NCBI RefSeq assembly: GCF_003030345.1
Contig: NZ_CP028158.1
Coordinates: 4,960,001-5,024,000, forward strand
From: Plantactinospora sp. BC1
GTDB taxonomy: Bacteria > Actinomycetota > Actinomycetes > Mycobacteriales > Micromonosporaceae
Reading direction: 5' to 3'
Length of the DNA stretch: 64,000 nt
The translations under genes and the position numbers were made by a program. Shown piece by piece: positions 43,211 to 51,805 of the stretch; within the stretch, counting starts at the first letter, position 1, and each line of letters begins with the position of its first letter. Below the pieces are notes generated by a model. The model made no database searches, had not been told where the DNA came from, and saw only the letters and a program-made list of their open reading frames with translations.

Positions 43211-43450
43211 CTTCGCCTCACCTTCGTCTCCGGAGTGCTGGTGTGCCGGTACCTGCCGCGCTCATGTCGGCGGGTCGCCGAGGCTGCCGATCCGGCCCCC
43301 GGCGCCGGTGCGCTCGCACCGCTGGTGCACAGGGCTGGACCCGCCCTTCCGCGCGTGGATCGGGTCGCGGCTCCGCCGTGGCCCGGCCCGCACCGAGGTC
43401 CGCGAGATCGCTGGCGCTGGTCGATTGGCAGCCAGCGTCAGAGCGGAAGG

Positions 43451-43499
43451 GAAAGCGCTTTCTCCAGCGAGGATAGGGAAGTGTCTATAGAGAAGGCAA
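43451..43499 (-). promoter_or_regulatory. Pectate lyase promoter with LacI-type operator
   Basis: Minus strand: TTGCCT (43499-43494), 17-bp spacer, CTATCC (43476-43471). Just downstream, GAAAGCGCTTTC (43451-43462) is a perfect 12-bp CG-centred palindrome, the classic LacI/CcpA-type operator shape, covering about +3 to +14. The leader is about 250 nt. The rest of 43211-43745 holds no gene. Confidence 0.7.
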
Positions 43500-43574
43500 G
43501 ATCGTGCCCGGAATGCGGGTGGATGATCAGGTTCGGGAACTCTGAGTTCTTCGACCCGTAGCGCCGCCGGAGCG

Positions 43575-43626
43575 GGCGCGGCTGTGGCCCGGAACGCGGC
43601 AGGCGCGGCTGCGGCCCGGAACGCGG
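43575..43626. repeat. Short tandem repeat, two 27-bp units
   Basis: GGCGCGGCTG(T/C)GGCCCGGAACGCGG occurs at 43575-43599 and 43602-43626, with one difference. Non-coding; function unknown. Confidence 0.7.
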
Positions 43627-43709
43627 GCGCGGAGAGGTGGTCGCCGCCGTCCGGTGTGGTCCCCTGGTGTCGTGCTGCCGGGTGTGGTGGGGGTCAGCGC
43701 TGCCCGGCA

Positions 43710-43739
43710 GGGCCCGGCGTGACGGAGCACGCCGGGCCC
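43710..43739 (-). terminator. Terminator of the penicillin-acylase-family gene
   Basis: Perfect 12-bp stem GGGCCCGGCGTG / CACGCCGGGCCC with a 6-nt loop, 7 bp beyond the stop codon. Confidence 0.8.
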
Positions 43740-43745
43740 GGTCCG

Positions 43746-45980
43746 TCAGGTGCCCGGCCGGTAGCGCCGCTCGACATGGCCCTCAAGGTCCTCCGGATAG
43801 AAGTAGACGGGCCGGAGGTTGCCGCTCGCGTAGCGCTCGGCCTGGTCGTTGAAGTGCGGCGAGTCGGGATGCCCGCTGGCGCCGCCGGCCGTCACCGCCC
43901 AGGCCCGCAGCCTCGGCCCGAACTCCACCACCGCCACGAAGCTGTTGCCGCTGGTGCCGTAGTAGCGCTTCGTGCCGGGCCAGCGCCGTGCGCCGAACGA
44001 GGCGAGCGAACCCCACTGCGCGGAGGTGAAGGGTACCGGGATGCTCGGCTTGGCATCGTCGAAGGTCTGGGTGATCGCACCGTCGTTGCGCTGGAAGCGG
44101 TTGATCTCGCCCCAGGGCACCTGCCAACTGCCGAAGTCCTGGGTCAACCGCTGGGTCGCCGCGTCGAGCGCCTCAAGTCGTTGCGCGTCGGTGGCCCGCT
44201 CGGCCAGATAGTCCCACATGGACATTCCCGCGTCCCGGGCCGCCTGCGCCAGCGGTGCCCAGAGCGCCTCGCCCCAGAACACCGCCAGGGACGTCGCGGT
44301 CGATTCGGCGCCCCAGCGGTAGTCCCACCCGCGCAGCAGGTCGACCTGGCCGGCGAGGCCCGCCTTTCGCGGGTCGCCCTCGGGCAGCCGGTCCCACGCC
44401 GCCACCAGCCCCGGTACCAGCCGGGCGAAGGCGGTGAGGTAGCGGTCGAAGGCGGCCTGGATCAGGGTCTGCGGGGTGAACTTGCGGCGTGCGGTCAATA
44501 CCCGGATCGCCTGCGGCCCACGCGGGTTCTCCCCGGCCTGATCGAAGTAGCGCGGATAGTCGGCGGCGTCCGGGCTGTCCGGGCCGGCCGCGGTCCAGGG
44601 CCAGTTGTTGGTGTTGAACGCCCAGCCGTTCCTCGGGTTCACCGCCTGCGGAAGGCTCCGGAGACTGTGCAGCCCCCGCCAGTCGGTCGCCGGGTCGCTG
44701 CCGTCGACGGGCCTGCGGTAGTCGAAGCGATCGTCGCGGATCGGCATGAACTGCGGCACCAGGAAGGCGATCTCGCCCTTCGAGTCCGCGAAGAGCGTGT
44801 TGTTCGAGCTGTTGGCCTTGAGCCCCGCCACCCGGATGAAGTCCGAGTAGTCACGCGTCTTGGTGCGCAGGAAACTCTGCTGGAGCGCCTCGACCGGCCG
44901 GTTCATCAGCGCGAACGCGATCCACTTGCCGTCGGCCTCGCGTACGACCGGGCCGTGGTGGGTGGCGAAGGTGGTGAAGGTGCGCTCTGCCCGCCCACCG
45001 TCCGCCGTACGGTAGGAGAGCGTGATCGTCTTCGTCGCCACCCGCCGCAGCGCGTCCCCGTAGCGGTAGTAGCGCTGACCGTCCGCCCTGGTCACGATCG
45101 TCTCGGCGAACTCGTCGACGTTGTCGACGCCGCTGGAGGTGTGCATCCAGCCGGTCTTCGCGTTGAAGCCCTGGTAGATGAAGAACTGGCCCCAGGTGGC
45201 CGCGCCGTACGCGTTCAGTCCCTCGCCGCTCGTCACGTGCTGCTCCGAGCGGAAGAAGAAGCTGGTGTGCGGGTTGATCAGCAGCAGTGCGTTGCCGTCC
45301 CTGGTGTGGCTCGGCGCGATCGCGATGCCGTTCGAGCCGCTCGGCTCCCGGAACAGCAGTCCGCGTTCCTCGTCCGTCATCGGCAGCGTCCTGCCGCCGT
45401 AGAAGGCTTCGAGCTGGCTCAGGGGCACCCGCTCGATGTCACCGCCGATGCTGCCCTCGGAGAAGCTCAGCGGCATCCACGGCTCGAACCGGTCCAGCAC
45501 GCGCGGGCGTACCTCCGGATGGGTGGCGAGGTAGTAGTTGAGCCCGTCCGCCCAGGCCCGCATCAGCTCGCGCAACCAGCCGGGTGTCTTCGCGTACTCC
45601 CGCTTCAGGGCCTCGGGGTCGACGAAGAGCCGCTGGCGCAGATCCTGCCAGATCGCGGTCTCGCCCTCGGCCTCGGCGAGGCGGCCGAGACTGACCAGAT
45701 AGTTCCGCTCGATCCGGTTGAAGTCGTCCTCGGCCTGCGCGTACATCATGCCGAACACCGCATCGGCGTCGGTGTGACCGCGTACGTGTGGAATGCCCCA
45801 GTCGTCGCGGACGATCGTCACCCGGGTCGCCTGCTTGCGCCAGCGGGCGAGATCGGGCCCGGCCTGCGTCGGAGCGGCGGCCGCGGCACCGGACGGAAGC
45901 CCCGCCGCGACGGCCGCGGCTCCGGCGGCCAGTCCGACCGCCTCACCGAGAACTCGGCGCCTGCTCAGCCCTTGGTTCAT
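43746..45980 (-). CDS. Tat-exported penicillin acylase family enzyme
   Basis: N-terminal-nucleophile amidohydrolase of 744 residues, made as one chain and self-cleaved. The twin-arginine signal SRRRVLGEA (residues 6-14) and hydrophobic stretch point to export in folded form. Alpha chain about 40-215; the new N-terminus would be Ser216 in G-S216-N-G. Relatives include acyl-homoserine-lactone acylases, aculeacin A acylase and penicillin acylases; HxxFFF (INPHTSFFF) near 240 fits the group. The substrate could be a quorum signal, a lipopeptide or a beta-lactam. ATG 45980 is chosen for the Tat signal and the GAAGGGTGG site; 30 extra in-frame codons upstream lack features. Confidence 0.9.
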   Translation of the reverse strand: MNQGLSRRRVLGEAVGLAAGAAAVAAGLPSGAAAAAPTQAGPDLARWRKQATRVTIVRDDWGIPHVRGHTDADAVFGMMYAQAEDDFNRIERNYLVSLGRLAEAEGETAIWQDLRQRLFVDPEALKREYAKTPGWLRELMRAWADGLNYYLATHPEVRPRVLDRFEPWMPLSFSEGSIGGDIERVPLSQLEAFYGGRTLPMTDEERGLLFREPSGSNGIAIAPSHTRDGNALLLINPHTSFFFRSEQHVTSGEGLNAYGAATWGQFFIYQGFNAKTGWMHTSSGVDNVDEFAETIVTRADGQRYYRYGDALRRVATKTITLSYRTADGGRAERTFTTFATHHGPVVREADGKWIAFALMNRPVEALQQSFLRTKTRDYSDFIRVAGLKANSSNNTLFADSKGEIAFLVPQFMPIRDDRFDYRRPVDGSDPATDWRGLHSLRSLPQAVNPRNGWAFNTNNWPWTAAGPDSPDAADYPRYFDQAGENPRGPQAIRVLTARRKFTPQTLIQAAFDRYLTAFARLVPGLVAAWDRLPEGDPRKAGLAGQVDLLRGWDYRWGAESTATSLAVFWGEALWAPLAQAARDAGMSMWDYLAERATDAQRLEALDAATQRLTQDFGSWQVPWGEINRFQRNDGAITQTFDDAKPSIPVPFTSAQWGSLASFGARRWPGTKRYYGTSGNSFVAVVEFGPRLRAWAVTAGGASGHPDSPHFNDQAERYASGNLRPVYFYPEDLEGHVERRYRPGT

Positions 45981-46544
45981 GAGTCGTCCACCCTTCTCGA
46001 AGGCCCAGGGATCGCCTGGTTCGGTGGCGGGATCCGCGTGCCGGCGGACACGGTCGTCCCGGCCGGGCATTGGCGGTGGTCATCGCCGGCCCCGGGGCTG
46101 TCCGGCCGGTCCAGCCGGGGTGAACAGCCGGAGCGTCATGATCATCACCATAGGTCAAACCGGCCCGATCCGGAACCGCGTCGACCGCGCCGATTTCGAC
46201 CGGTACCTATGCGTGCCAACTCGCCGGGCACGATTCCCGGCACGCCCAGGCGCCGGAACGGCTCGGCTGGCCGTCACCGCGCGGGGCGCGTCCCGGGGTG
46301 CCAGCACACCACCGTTAGCCTGTGCGGACCGGCGGCCGAGCGGATCCGGCGGCCGCTGTCGCAGGCGTCTTCGGCACGGCCGGTTCGTCCGTGCCTGCGC
46401 GAGCAGGGGCCGGGCGTCGGCCCGGGCCTCGGCTTCGGCGCCCTGCTCGGCAGCGGTTGCGGTCGGGCCGGTGGCGGTGCTCGCGGCGGCCGGCGCGGAC
46501 GGGCGGCCGGTGAACCGTCGAGTCGGTCGAAAGGGGGCGGTGGT
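45981..46544. other. 560-bp divergent spacer
   Basis: Lies between the divergent acylase and hypothetical genes. Long open frames exist in all frames because of base composition, but none has a start site plus protein-like sequence. No clear operator was found; ATGATCAT near 46140 is a short palindrome only. Confidence 0.5.
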
Positions 46545-47456
46545 GTGACGGGACGGTTCGGTCGGCTCACCGACGCGGTGCTGGGCGGCGTACGGGCAGC
46601 CCGGGCCAGGGTGCGTGAGCTGCGTGAGGAGCTCCGTACCAGCGACGAGCCCGAACGGCTCCTCGTCGCCCCGCTGCTCCCCGGCGAGCGGCTCCGCTAC
46701 GTCGGGCTCGCCTCCCTTCGTACCTCGCAGACGCACCGCGCCGGCAGCCAGCTCGCGGAGCTGATGGCCGACGAGATCGCCGAGGCGCTCGATCCCCGGG
46801 CGCTCTTCGGCCTGCTGCACATCGTCAACCCGGGTGCCTGGCTGGACGCGGTGATGACACCGGTGCGGTTCGCCTCGGGTGTGCTGCTGCACCCGGCCAA
46901 GGCCGCCGCGGTTGCCGCCGGCCTGGCGGAGCAGGCGGCGCCGGAGCAGGCGGCGCCGGAATCCGCGCCGGGGCACCGGCCGGCGCACCGGGAGCCGCTG
47001 CCGCTGACCGAGGAGCAGGAGGCGTTCCGGACCCTGTTCCGGTTGAGCCGGTACCGCCCGCTGGCCGACCAGCTCGCCGAGATCGCCTACCGGCGTCGGT
47101 ACGTCTTCAGCGGTGATCTCGCCACTCTCGCCGGCAGCCTGCTGCTCTTCCTCGACCGCTACACCGGTACGCCGCTGGCGGTGACCGACTCGCACCTGCA
47201 CCTGCTGCGGATGGGTCGCCGGCCCGACGAGGGCCGGCCGGACCGGCGCCAGCCGAGACTGCTCTGGAGCGTGCCTCGTGACCGGGTGGCCCGGATCGAC
47301 TCCGAGGGCGGCCCCACCCGACTGCTGCGGTTCCCGTCCACCGTCGTCTTCGACGACGGCTCGTGGATTCGGATCGTCAACCCGACGACCCACGACGACC
47401 AGTCCCGGTTTCTCGCGGCGGTCGAGGGCATCCCGGGACAGCGCCCCGCGCCCTGA
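46545..47456 (+). CDS. Hypothetical protein with C-terminal PH-like region
   Basis: 303 residues, soluble. Charged N-terminal helix (GGVRAARARVRELREELR), an Ala-Pro-rich hinge (about 120-145), and a C-terminal beta-rich part (about 195-300: LAVTDSHLHLLRMG, RLLWSVPRDRVARIDSEG, STVVFDDGSWIRIVNP) resembling bacterial PH-like domains. GTG 46545 lies after AAAGGGGGCGG. No known function. Confidence 0.72.
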   Translation: MTGRFGRLTDAVLGGVRAARARVRELREELRTSDEPERLLVAPLLPGERLRYVGLASLRTSQTHRAGSQLAELMADEIAEALDPRALFGLLHIVNPGAWLDAVMTPVRFASGVLLHPAKAAAVAAGLAEQAAPEQAAPESAPGHRPAHREPLPLTEEQEAFRTLFRLSRYRPLADQLAEIAYRRRYVFSGDLATLAGSLLLFLDRYTGTPLAVTDSHLHLLRMGRRPDEGRPDRRQPRLLWSVPRDRVARIDSEGGPTRLLRFPSTVVFDDGSWIRIVNPTTHDDQSRFLAAVEGIPGQRPAP

Positions 47457-47531
47457 GCCGTCGGTCGGTGGACGGTCGGCGGCCGGCGGATCGACGGGTC
47501 GTGCCGTGCACCTCGCTCCGGTAGTGTTGCG

Positions 47532-47637
47532 GTCGCAAGGGGAGTAGCTCCCAACGCGATGGTCGACATGCTGACCTGCCCGAGCGGGTCCGGCCATCCG
47601 ACCTCCGCCTGTCGGAGGTGAGCGAGACCTTCGACTT
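47532..47637 (+). ncRNA. Probable yybP-ykoY (manganese) riboswitch
   Basis: Two hallmark segments of this class: AAGGGGAGTAGCTCCC (47537-47552) and GGTGAGCGAGACCTTCGAC (47617-47635), separated by paired arms (for example CCGACCTCC...GGAGG). GTCG(c)AAGG and CCTTCGAC can form the closing P1 stem. The class binds Mn(II). TAGTGT at 47522-47527 is a likely -10 just upstream. A hairpin CGGGTGGAG/CTCCACCCG (about 47652-47682) downstream may be the expression platform. Identified by motif recall, not by a covariance model. Confidence 0.75.
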
Positions 47638-47707
47638 CGGCACCCTGGTGCCGGGTGGAGGTGCTCGCCTGACTCTCCACCCGGTGCGGCTGTCCCGGGA
47701 GGACTCT

Positions 47708-47827
47708 GTGCGTGATTCTTCGGCGGCTCTGCCGCTACGCCGTGCGCCGTGGACCGTACCGCCGCCTTCGGCGGGTGCGGCTCCGGCACCGACCGGCGAG
47801 CCCCGGGGGTGTACCCGGGCATGCTGA
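47708..47827 (+). CDS. Leader peptide / small upstream frame (39 codons)
   Basis: GTG with a strong ribosome site GGGAGGA opens a short frame (VRDSSAALPLRRAPWTVPPP...CTRAC) whose TGA overlaps the start of the protease gene in ATGCTGA. It lies between the riboswitch and the protease, so it may couple protease translation to leader translation. The peptide itself resembles nothing known and may be only a translation-coupling device. Confidence 0.4.
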   Translation: MRDSSAALPLRRAPWTVPPPSAGAAPAPTGEPRGCTRAC

Positions 47828-48567
47828 CCGACCTCCTCGGCTATCTGCTGCGGATAGCACCCGGCCTCACGCTGGTCACCGGCTGCCTGCTGCTGACCCG
47901 CCGGCAACGTGATCCACTGCTGTCGATCGTCCTGCTCATCCTCGGTTTCGTCCTGATCCGCGACGCCATGACACCCCTCGGGCTGTGGCGGCTCGGCACC
48001 GTCGGCGGCCTGGCGCCCTGGCTGCGGTTCAGCACCGACACCGCACTGCTGGCCGCGCTCGGCGTCGCCACCCTGGCCCTCACCGCGACGGTGCTGGCCG
48101 GCGACCGACGGCTCCGCGCGCTCGTCCCTCGACAACGCCCCGACCTCGCCGGGGTCGGTCTGGGCATCGCCGGGGCCGCCCTGGCCGCGGGCCCGGTTCT
48201 GGCCATCGCCAGCCGCTGGCCACCGGTGGAGCGGGGCGGCACCGTCGCGCTCTCCGCGATCCCGGTGATCCTGTTCTTCTGCCTCGCCGGCAACCTCTTC
48301 GAGGAGGTGCTCTTCCGGGGCCTGTTGCAGTCCCGGCTGGCCCAGCTGACCAGCCCGGTACGCGCCGCGTTGCTGTCCGGGCTCTTCTTCGGGGCCTGCC
48401 ACAGCTTCCTCGCCTCCACCGTCACCGACCTCGGCTGGCCGCTCCTGGCGTTCACCGCGTGGGAGGGGCTCGTCTGCGCCTTCCTGCGCCTGCGTCACGG
48501 CCTCACTCCGGCCGTGCTGGCGCATGGCCTCGCCATCGCGGCCCTGGCGACCGGTCTGCCGTGGTGA
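47821..48567 (+). CDS. CPBP-family intramembrane metalloprotease
   Basis: Membrane protease of the CAAX-protease/bacteriocin-processing (Abi) family, 248 residues with about seven helices. Motif 1 NLFEEVLFRG with Glu161-Glu162 and Arg166, motif 2 FFGACHSFL with His194, motif 3 LAHGLAIA with His235: the active-site set is complete. ATG 47821 overlaps a short upstream frame. The probable Mn(II) riboswitch upstream suggests manganese-dependent control, unusual for this family. Substrate unknown. Confidence 0.88.
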   Translation: MLTDLLGYLLRIAPGLTLVTGCLLLTRRQRDPLLSIVLLILGFVLIRDAMTPLGLWRLGTVGGLAPWLRFSTDTALLAALGVATLALTATVLAGDRRLRALVPRQRPDLAGVGLGIAGAALAAGPVLAIASRWPPVERGGTVALSAIPVILFFCLAGNLFEEVLFRGLLQSRLAQLTSPVRAALLSGLFFGACHSFLASTVTDLGWPLLAFTAWEGLVCAFLRLRHGLTPAVLAHGLAIAALATGLPW

Positions 48568-48600
48568 CGCCGCCCGCCGGGGTCGACCGGTGGGCGGCGC
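48568..48600 (+). terminator. Terminator hairpin after CPBP gene
   Basis: CGCCGCCCGCCGG ... CCGGTGGGCGGCG with a 6-nt loop and one mismatched pair, directly after the stop codon. Confidence 0.6.
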
Positions 48601-48646
48601 GGAGCCGTCGACCCGGCCCGTACCCGACGGGACGGGGTGGGGTGCG

Positions 48647-49957
48647 CTAACCGTGGGTACGCCGGGCCAGCCAGCCGGCCATCGCGCGGACGCCGTACCC
48701 GATGGCCCGCTCGTCCGGGTCGAAGGTGCCGAAGTGTGGAGCGCTGGTCTCGATGCCGGCCCCCGGGGCGCGGACGCCGAGGAAGGTGTAGGTGCCGGGC
48801 AGCCGGTCGAGGAAGAGGGCGAAGTCCTCGCCGTTGAACGGCACCGGGGCGTGCAGCCTCGCCACCCGGGCAGCGCCGAGGTTCTGCCGCAGATGGCGCT
48901 GCAGGGCCAGGCCCTCCCGCTCCGGGCAGAGCATGGCCGGGAACGGGGTGTCCCGGAAGCTCACCGACGCCCCGCCGGACGAGTTCGCGAGTCGGCGGAT
49001 CTCCTCGCGGATCCCGGTGTACCGCTGTTCCGGCCAGCAGCGGTAGGAGATCCGGACCTCCGGCGGGCCGGCGGCGTCCGGTGCCTCCGCCCGCATGAAG
49101 ACGAACTCGGCCAACGGCCCGTCCGGGGTCTGGATGTCCGTGACCAGCCGTTCGAGGTCCGCGGGCGTGGCGGGCGGGGAGACGGTGCCGAGGGCGTTGA
49201 TCGCGGCGGCGAGCTGCTGCGCCCGGGCGGTCGCGTCCGGACCCGTCAGGGTCACCACGCCCCGGTCCTGGCCGGGGAGCCCGGACCCGGGCGTGACGAC
49301 GAACTGGCCGACCGGGAAGGGACCGCAGTGCAGGGCGTGGATCTCCGCCGGCCGGGCCCGGCCGAACAGGTCGTCGTCGAGCATCGCGGCGGCACCGGCG
49401 AGCGCCTCCTCGGCGGGCTGGAAGACGAACACCACCGAGCCGGTGAGCCGGTCGCGCAGCAGTGCCAGTACCTGTGCCACCCCCACCCCCACGGCGGTGT
49501 GCAGGTCGTGCCCGCACAGGTGGGCCGGTCGCGTGCCGCCGCCGAACTGGTCGCCCGGCGGCACCGCGTCCATGTCGGCCCGGTAGGCGACCGTCCGGCC
49601 GGGCCGGGCGCCGGTGAGGACCGCGACGACCCCGTGACCGCCGACCCCCGTCCTGACCTCCAGGCCGGCCGCGCGAAGTCGCCGCGCCACCACGGCGGAG
49701 GTGCGCCGCTCCTCGCCCGCCGTCTCGGGGTGCCGGTGGAGGTCGCGGCGCAGCTCGACGAGGTCGCGGTCCAGCCGGGACGCCACGGCGTGCACCGCCC
49801 GCCCGTCGACCGGCCCGGATGCCGGAGCACCGGGGCGGGGCGGCGCACCGGCGGCCGGTGCGCCCACCGCGGCCGTCAGCCCGCCGCCGAGTACGGCGAC
49901 GGCGGCGCCACCGAGCAGCGTGCGCCGGCTGACGACCGGGCTGTCCGAGTGCGACAT
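48647..49957 (-). CDS. Tat-exported M20-family amidohydrolase
   Basis: Zinc amidohydrolase of the IAA-amino-acid hydrolase / N-acyl-amino-acid amidase type, 436 residues. Tat signal SRRTLLGG (residues 10-17) with hydrophobic stretch to about 38. Catalytic domain marks: RRDLHRHPETAGEE, YRADMDAVP, LCGHDLHTAVGVG and FQPAEEALAGAAAML with metal ligands; a dimerisation domain lies in the middle; FNGEDFALFLDRLPG carries the last metal ligand. Substrate unknown. It may act on acylated amino acids outside the cell. Convergent with the CPBP gene. Confidence 0.9.
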   Translation of the reverse strand: MSHSDSPVVSRRTLLGGAAVAVLGGGLTAAVGAPAAGAPPRPGAPASGPVDGRAVHAVASRLDRDLVELRRDLHRHPETAGEERRTSAVVARRLRAAGLEVRTGVGGHGVVAVLTGARPGRTVAYRADMDAVPPGDQFGGGTRPAHLCGHDLHTAVGVGVAQVLALLRDRLTGSVVFVFQPAEEALAGAAAMLDDDLFGRARPAEIHALHCGPFPVGQFVVTPGSGLPGQDRGVVTLTGPDATARAQQLAAAINALGTVSPPATPADLERLVTDIQTPDGPLAEFVFMRAEAPDAAGPPEVRISYRCWPEQRYTGIREEIRRLANSSGGASVSFRDTPFPAMLCPEREGLALQRHLRQNLGAARVARLHAPVPFNGEDFALFLDRLPGTYTFLGVRAPGAGIETSAPHFGTFDPDERAIGYGVRAMAGWLARRTHG

Positions 49958-50130
49958 GCTTCCTCCCGTGAGACTGCGACTGCCGTCCGAGCAAGTCGGT
50001 GGACCGAGTCTGTGGCACGGGACCGGGGGAGCGCATTGCAGCTGCCCCCTCCATTCGACCGAGGGCTACCCCTACCACCCGCCTCGGCGTCCATCCAGGA
50101 CGGTCGGATCCGACCCGGGCGACGATCCGG

Positions 50131-51168
50131 CTAGCCGGTCGGCAGGTCCTCGACGGCACGGGTCGCCTCGTCGAGCAGTCGGCGCGCCTCGGCCGAGTCC
50201 GGGGCGACCCGTACGGCGGTGCGGGCGGCGCTCAGTGCCTCGGCGGCCCGGCCGAGCCGGAGCGCGTAGTAGGCGTAGCCGGTGAGCGCCGACTCCTGCT
50301 CGGGGTTGTCGCGGTGTACCGCCTCCAGCAGCCTCCAGGCGGTGTCGCGGGCGCCGCGCTCCCAGAGCCGGTCGACGTAGTGCAGCCGGTGGTCGATGGT
50401 GTGCGGGTCGGTGGGGTCGACGGTGCCGGGGTCGCCGACGGCCGTACGTAGCCGGGTGTACAACTCGACGAACGGCTCCGGTACGCCGTGGCTCTCCAGC
50501 AACCGGAAGATGTTGGCGATCGACGTCGCGTCCGGTGACAGTGCGGCGGCCCGTTGGAAGGTGCCGAGCGCCTCGTCCAGCCCGCCGCGTTCCAGTTGGA
50601 TCATCCCGAGCGCGTTGTGGTAGGCCACGTGGTCGGGGTCCAGGGCGAGCGCCCTGGCCATCGACCGTTCCGCCCGGTCGAGGTCGCCGTGGTTGAACTC
50701 CGTCATCGACAGCACGGAGTGCGCCCGTGGCCATTCCGGGGCGTGCCGTACCGCTTCGCGCGCCGCGTGCAGCGCCTCCTCGCCGTGTTCCGCACCGAGT
50801 TTGCCCAGTACGGTGGCCAGGGCGAGCCAGCCCGCCGCGTTCTCCGGGTCGAGTTGCACCACCCGGCGGGCGTACGGTTCGGCCTCGGCCGGTTCGTTCC
50901 GCTGGCAGAGCAGGTCGCTCAGCCCGGTGAGCGCGGTCGGCCAGTCCGGCTCGACCGCCACCAGCCGGCGGGCGACCTCGTACGCCTCGTCCTGGCGGCC
51001 GGTGTTGCGCAGGATCCACGCCAGGTCGGCCAGTGCGGTCGGATGGTCCGGGCGGGTGGCGAGCACCGGGCGGAGCAGCGCCTCGGCCTGCGCCCAGCGG
51101 CCCAACTGGATCAGCGCGTCCGAGCGGCTGACCGCTGCCGCGTGCGGATCCGGTTCTCCGGCCACCAC
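50131..51168 (-). CDS. Tetratricopeptide-repeat protein
   Basis: 345 residues made of about eight TPR motifs (ALIQLGRWAQAEALLRPVLA; AWILRNTGRQDEAYEVARRL; AYHNALGMIQLERGGLDEAL and others). TPR scaffolds bind other proteins; no enzymatic domain is present. No signal peptide. The start is GTG 51168 or the next GTG 51165, with AGGAGG immediately upstream; a longer frame to 51342 has non-conserved residues only. Function unknown. Confidence 0.78.
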   Translation of the reverse strand: MVAGEPDPHAAAVSRSDALIQLGRWAQAEALLRPVLATRPDHPTALADLAWILRNTGRQDEAYEVARRLVAVEPDWPTALTGLSDLLCQRNEPAEAEPYARRVVQLDPENAAGWLALATVLGKLGAEHGEEALHAAREAVRHAPEWPRAHSVLSMTEFNHGDLDRAERSMARALALDPDHVAYHNALGMIQLERGGLDEALGTFQRAAALSPDATSIANIFRLLESHGVPEPFVELYTRLRTAVGDPGTVDPTDPHTIDHRLHYVDRLWERGARDTAWRLLEAVHRDNPEQESALTGYAYYALRLGRAAEALSAARTAVRVAPDSAEARRLLDEATRAVEDLPTG

Positions 51169-51328
51169 CCTCCTCGACGTGCGCTCTGCGCCGGAGGCAA
51201 CGGCGTGGCGCCACGGCGGACTTCCGGTAGGCCCGGGGGGAACGGGCGTCGGCCCAGAGGATACCGACGAGGGGAGCCGGCGTCGGCGGACCCTCGGCGG
51301 CCGCCAGGCGAGTGCCCAGATCGGTGCC

Positions 51329-51340
51329 GAAAAGGCTTTC
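51329..51340. promoter_or_regulatory. Upstream operator copy, arabinose locus
   Basis: GAAAAGGCTTTC, one change from the core of the promoter operator at 51613-51628. It lies about 280 bp upstream of the promoter; candidate auxiliary site for repressor looping. Confidence 0.45.
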
Positions 51341-51492
51341 AACCCCGGACCGCGCCGGGGGTGGCCTGCGGACGGCTCCGGCAGCGGCTCGTCGCGGCGG
51401 TGTCGGCCGGTTGGGCCGGAGCCGGGTCACGCACCGGCCGGGAGCGCGGCGCACGGCTCGGCGGAGCTGCTCTGCGGGGTCGGCCGGTCGTC

Positions 51493-51507
51493 CCGAAAGC
51501 ATTTCGG
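51493..51507. promoter_or_regulatory. Second operator copy, arabinose locus
   Basis: CCGAAAGCATTTCGG: perfect 6-bp arms CCGAAA/TTTCGG with a 3-nt centre, 73 bp before the -35. Confidence 0.5.
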
Positions 51508-51579
51508 CGGGTACCGGCGGCCGGGCGGGGCGCTGTCGATCCTGGTCGATGATCCGCAGGCAGGCGTCGAAATCCACTG

Positions 51580-51628
51580 TTGACATGACCGTAACCGGGC
51601 CACCAGAATCCTCCGAAAAGGTTTTCGG
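51580..51628 (+). promoter_or_regulatory. Promoter and +1 operator of the arabinose operon
   Basis: Consensus -35 TTGACA (51580-51585), 18-bp spacer, CAGAAT (51604-51609). Directly after it lies CCGAAAAGGTTTTCGG (51613-51628), a 16-bp inverted repeat over the predicted start point, a repressor position. The araA leader is about 190 nt. The remainder of 51169-51805 has no gene. Confidence 0.75.
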
Positions 51629-51805
51629 CGCAGTGAGGGGGCCGGTGACCGTGACGACCACTCGGCGCCTCGGCGCGCTCCGGCGCGGAGCACCGCGCCC
51701 GGTTGACCCGCGGCTGTGGCTGGCCGCCAGCGACCTTGACCGGAACCGTCGCCGCTTTCGATGCGGATCCGGCCGGTCGGGTGGAACGGAGTGACGCAGG
51801 TGGGC

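Noticed and set aside
43575-43626. Two 27-bp direct repeats as possible mobile-element ends
   Set aside because: Only a tandem pair in GC-rich spacer; no transposase gene or inverted ends nearby.
43584-46544. The 987 codons before the real start of the PH-like hypothetical protein
   Set aside because: This part is antisense to the acylase gene and has no ribosome site or motif; only the stretch from 46545 reads as a protein.
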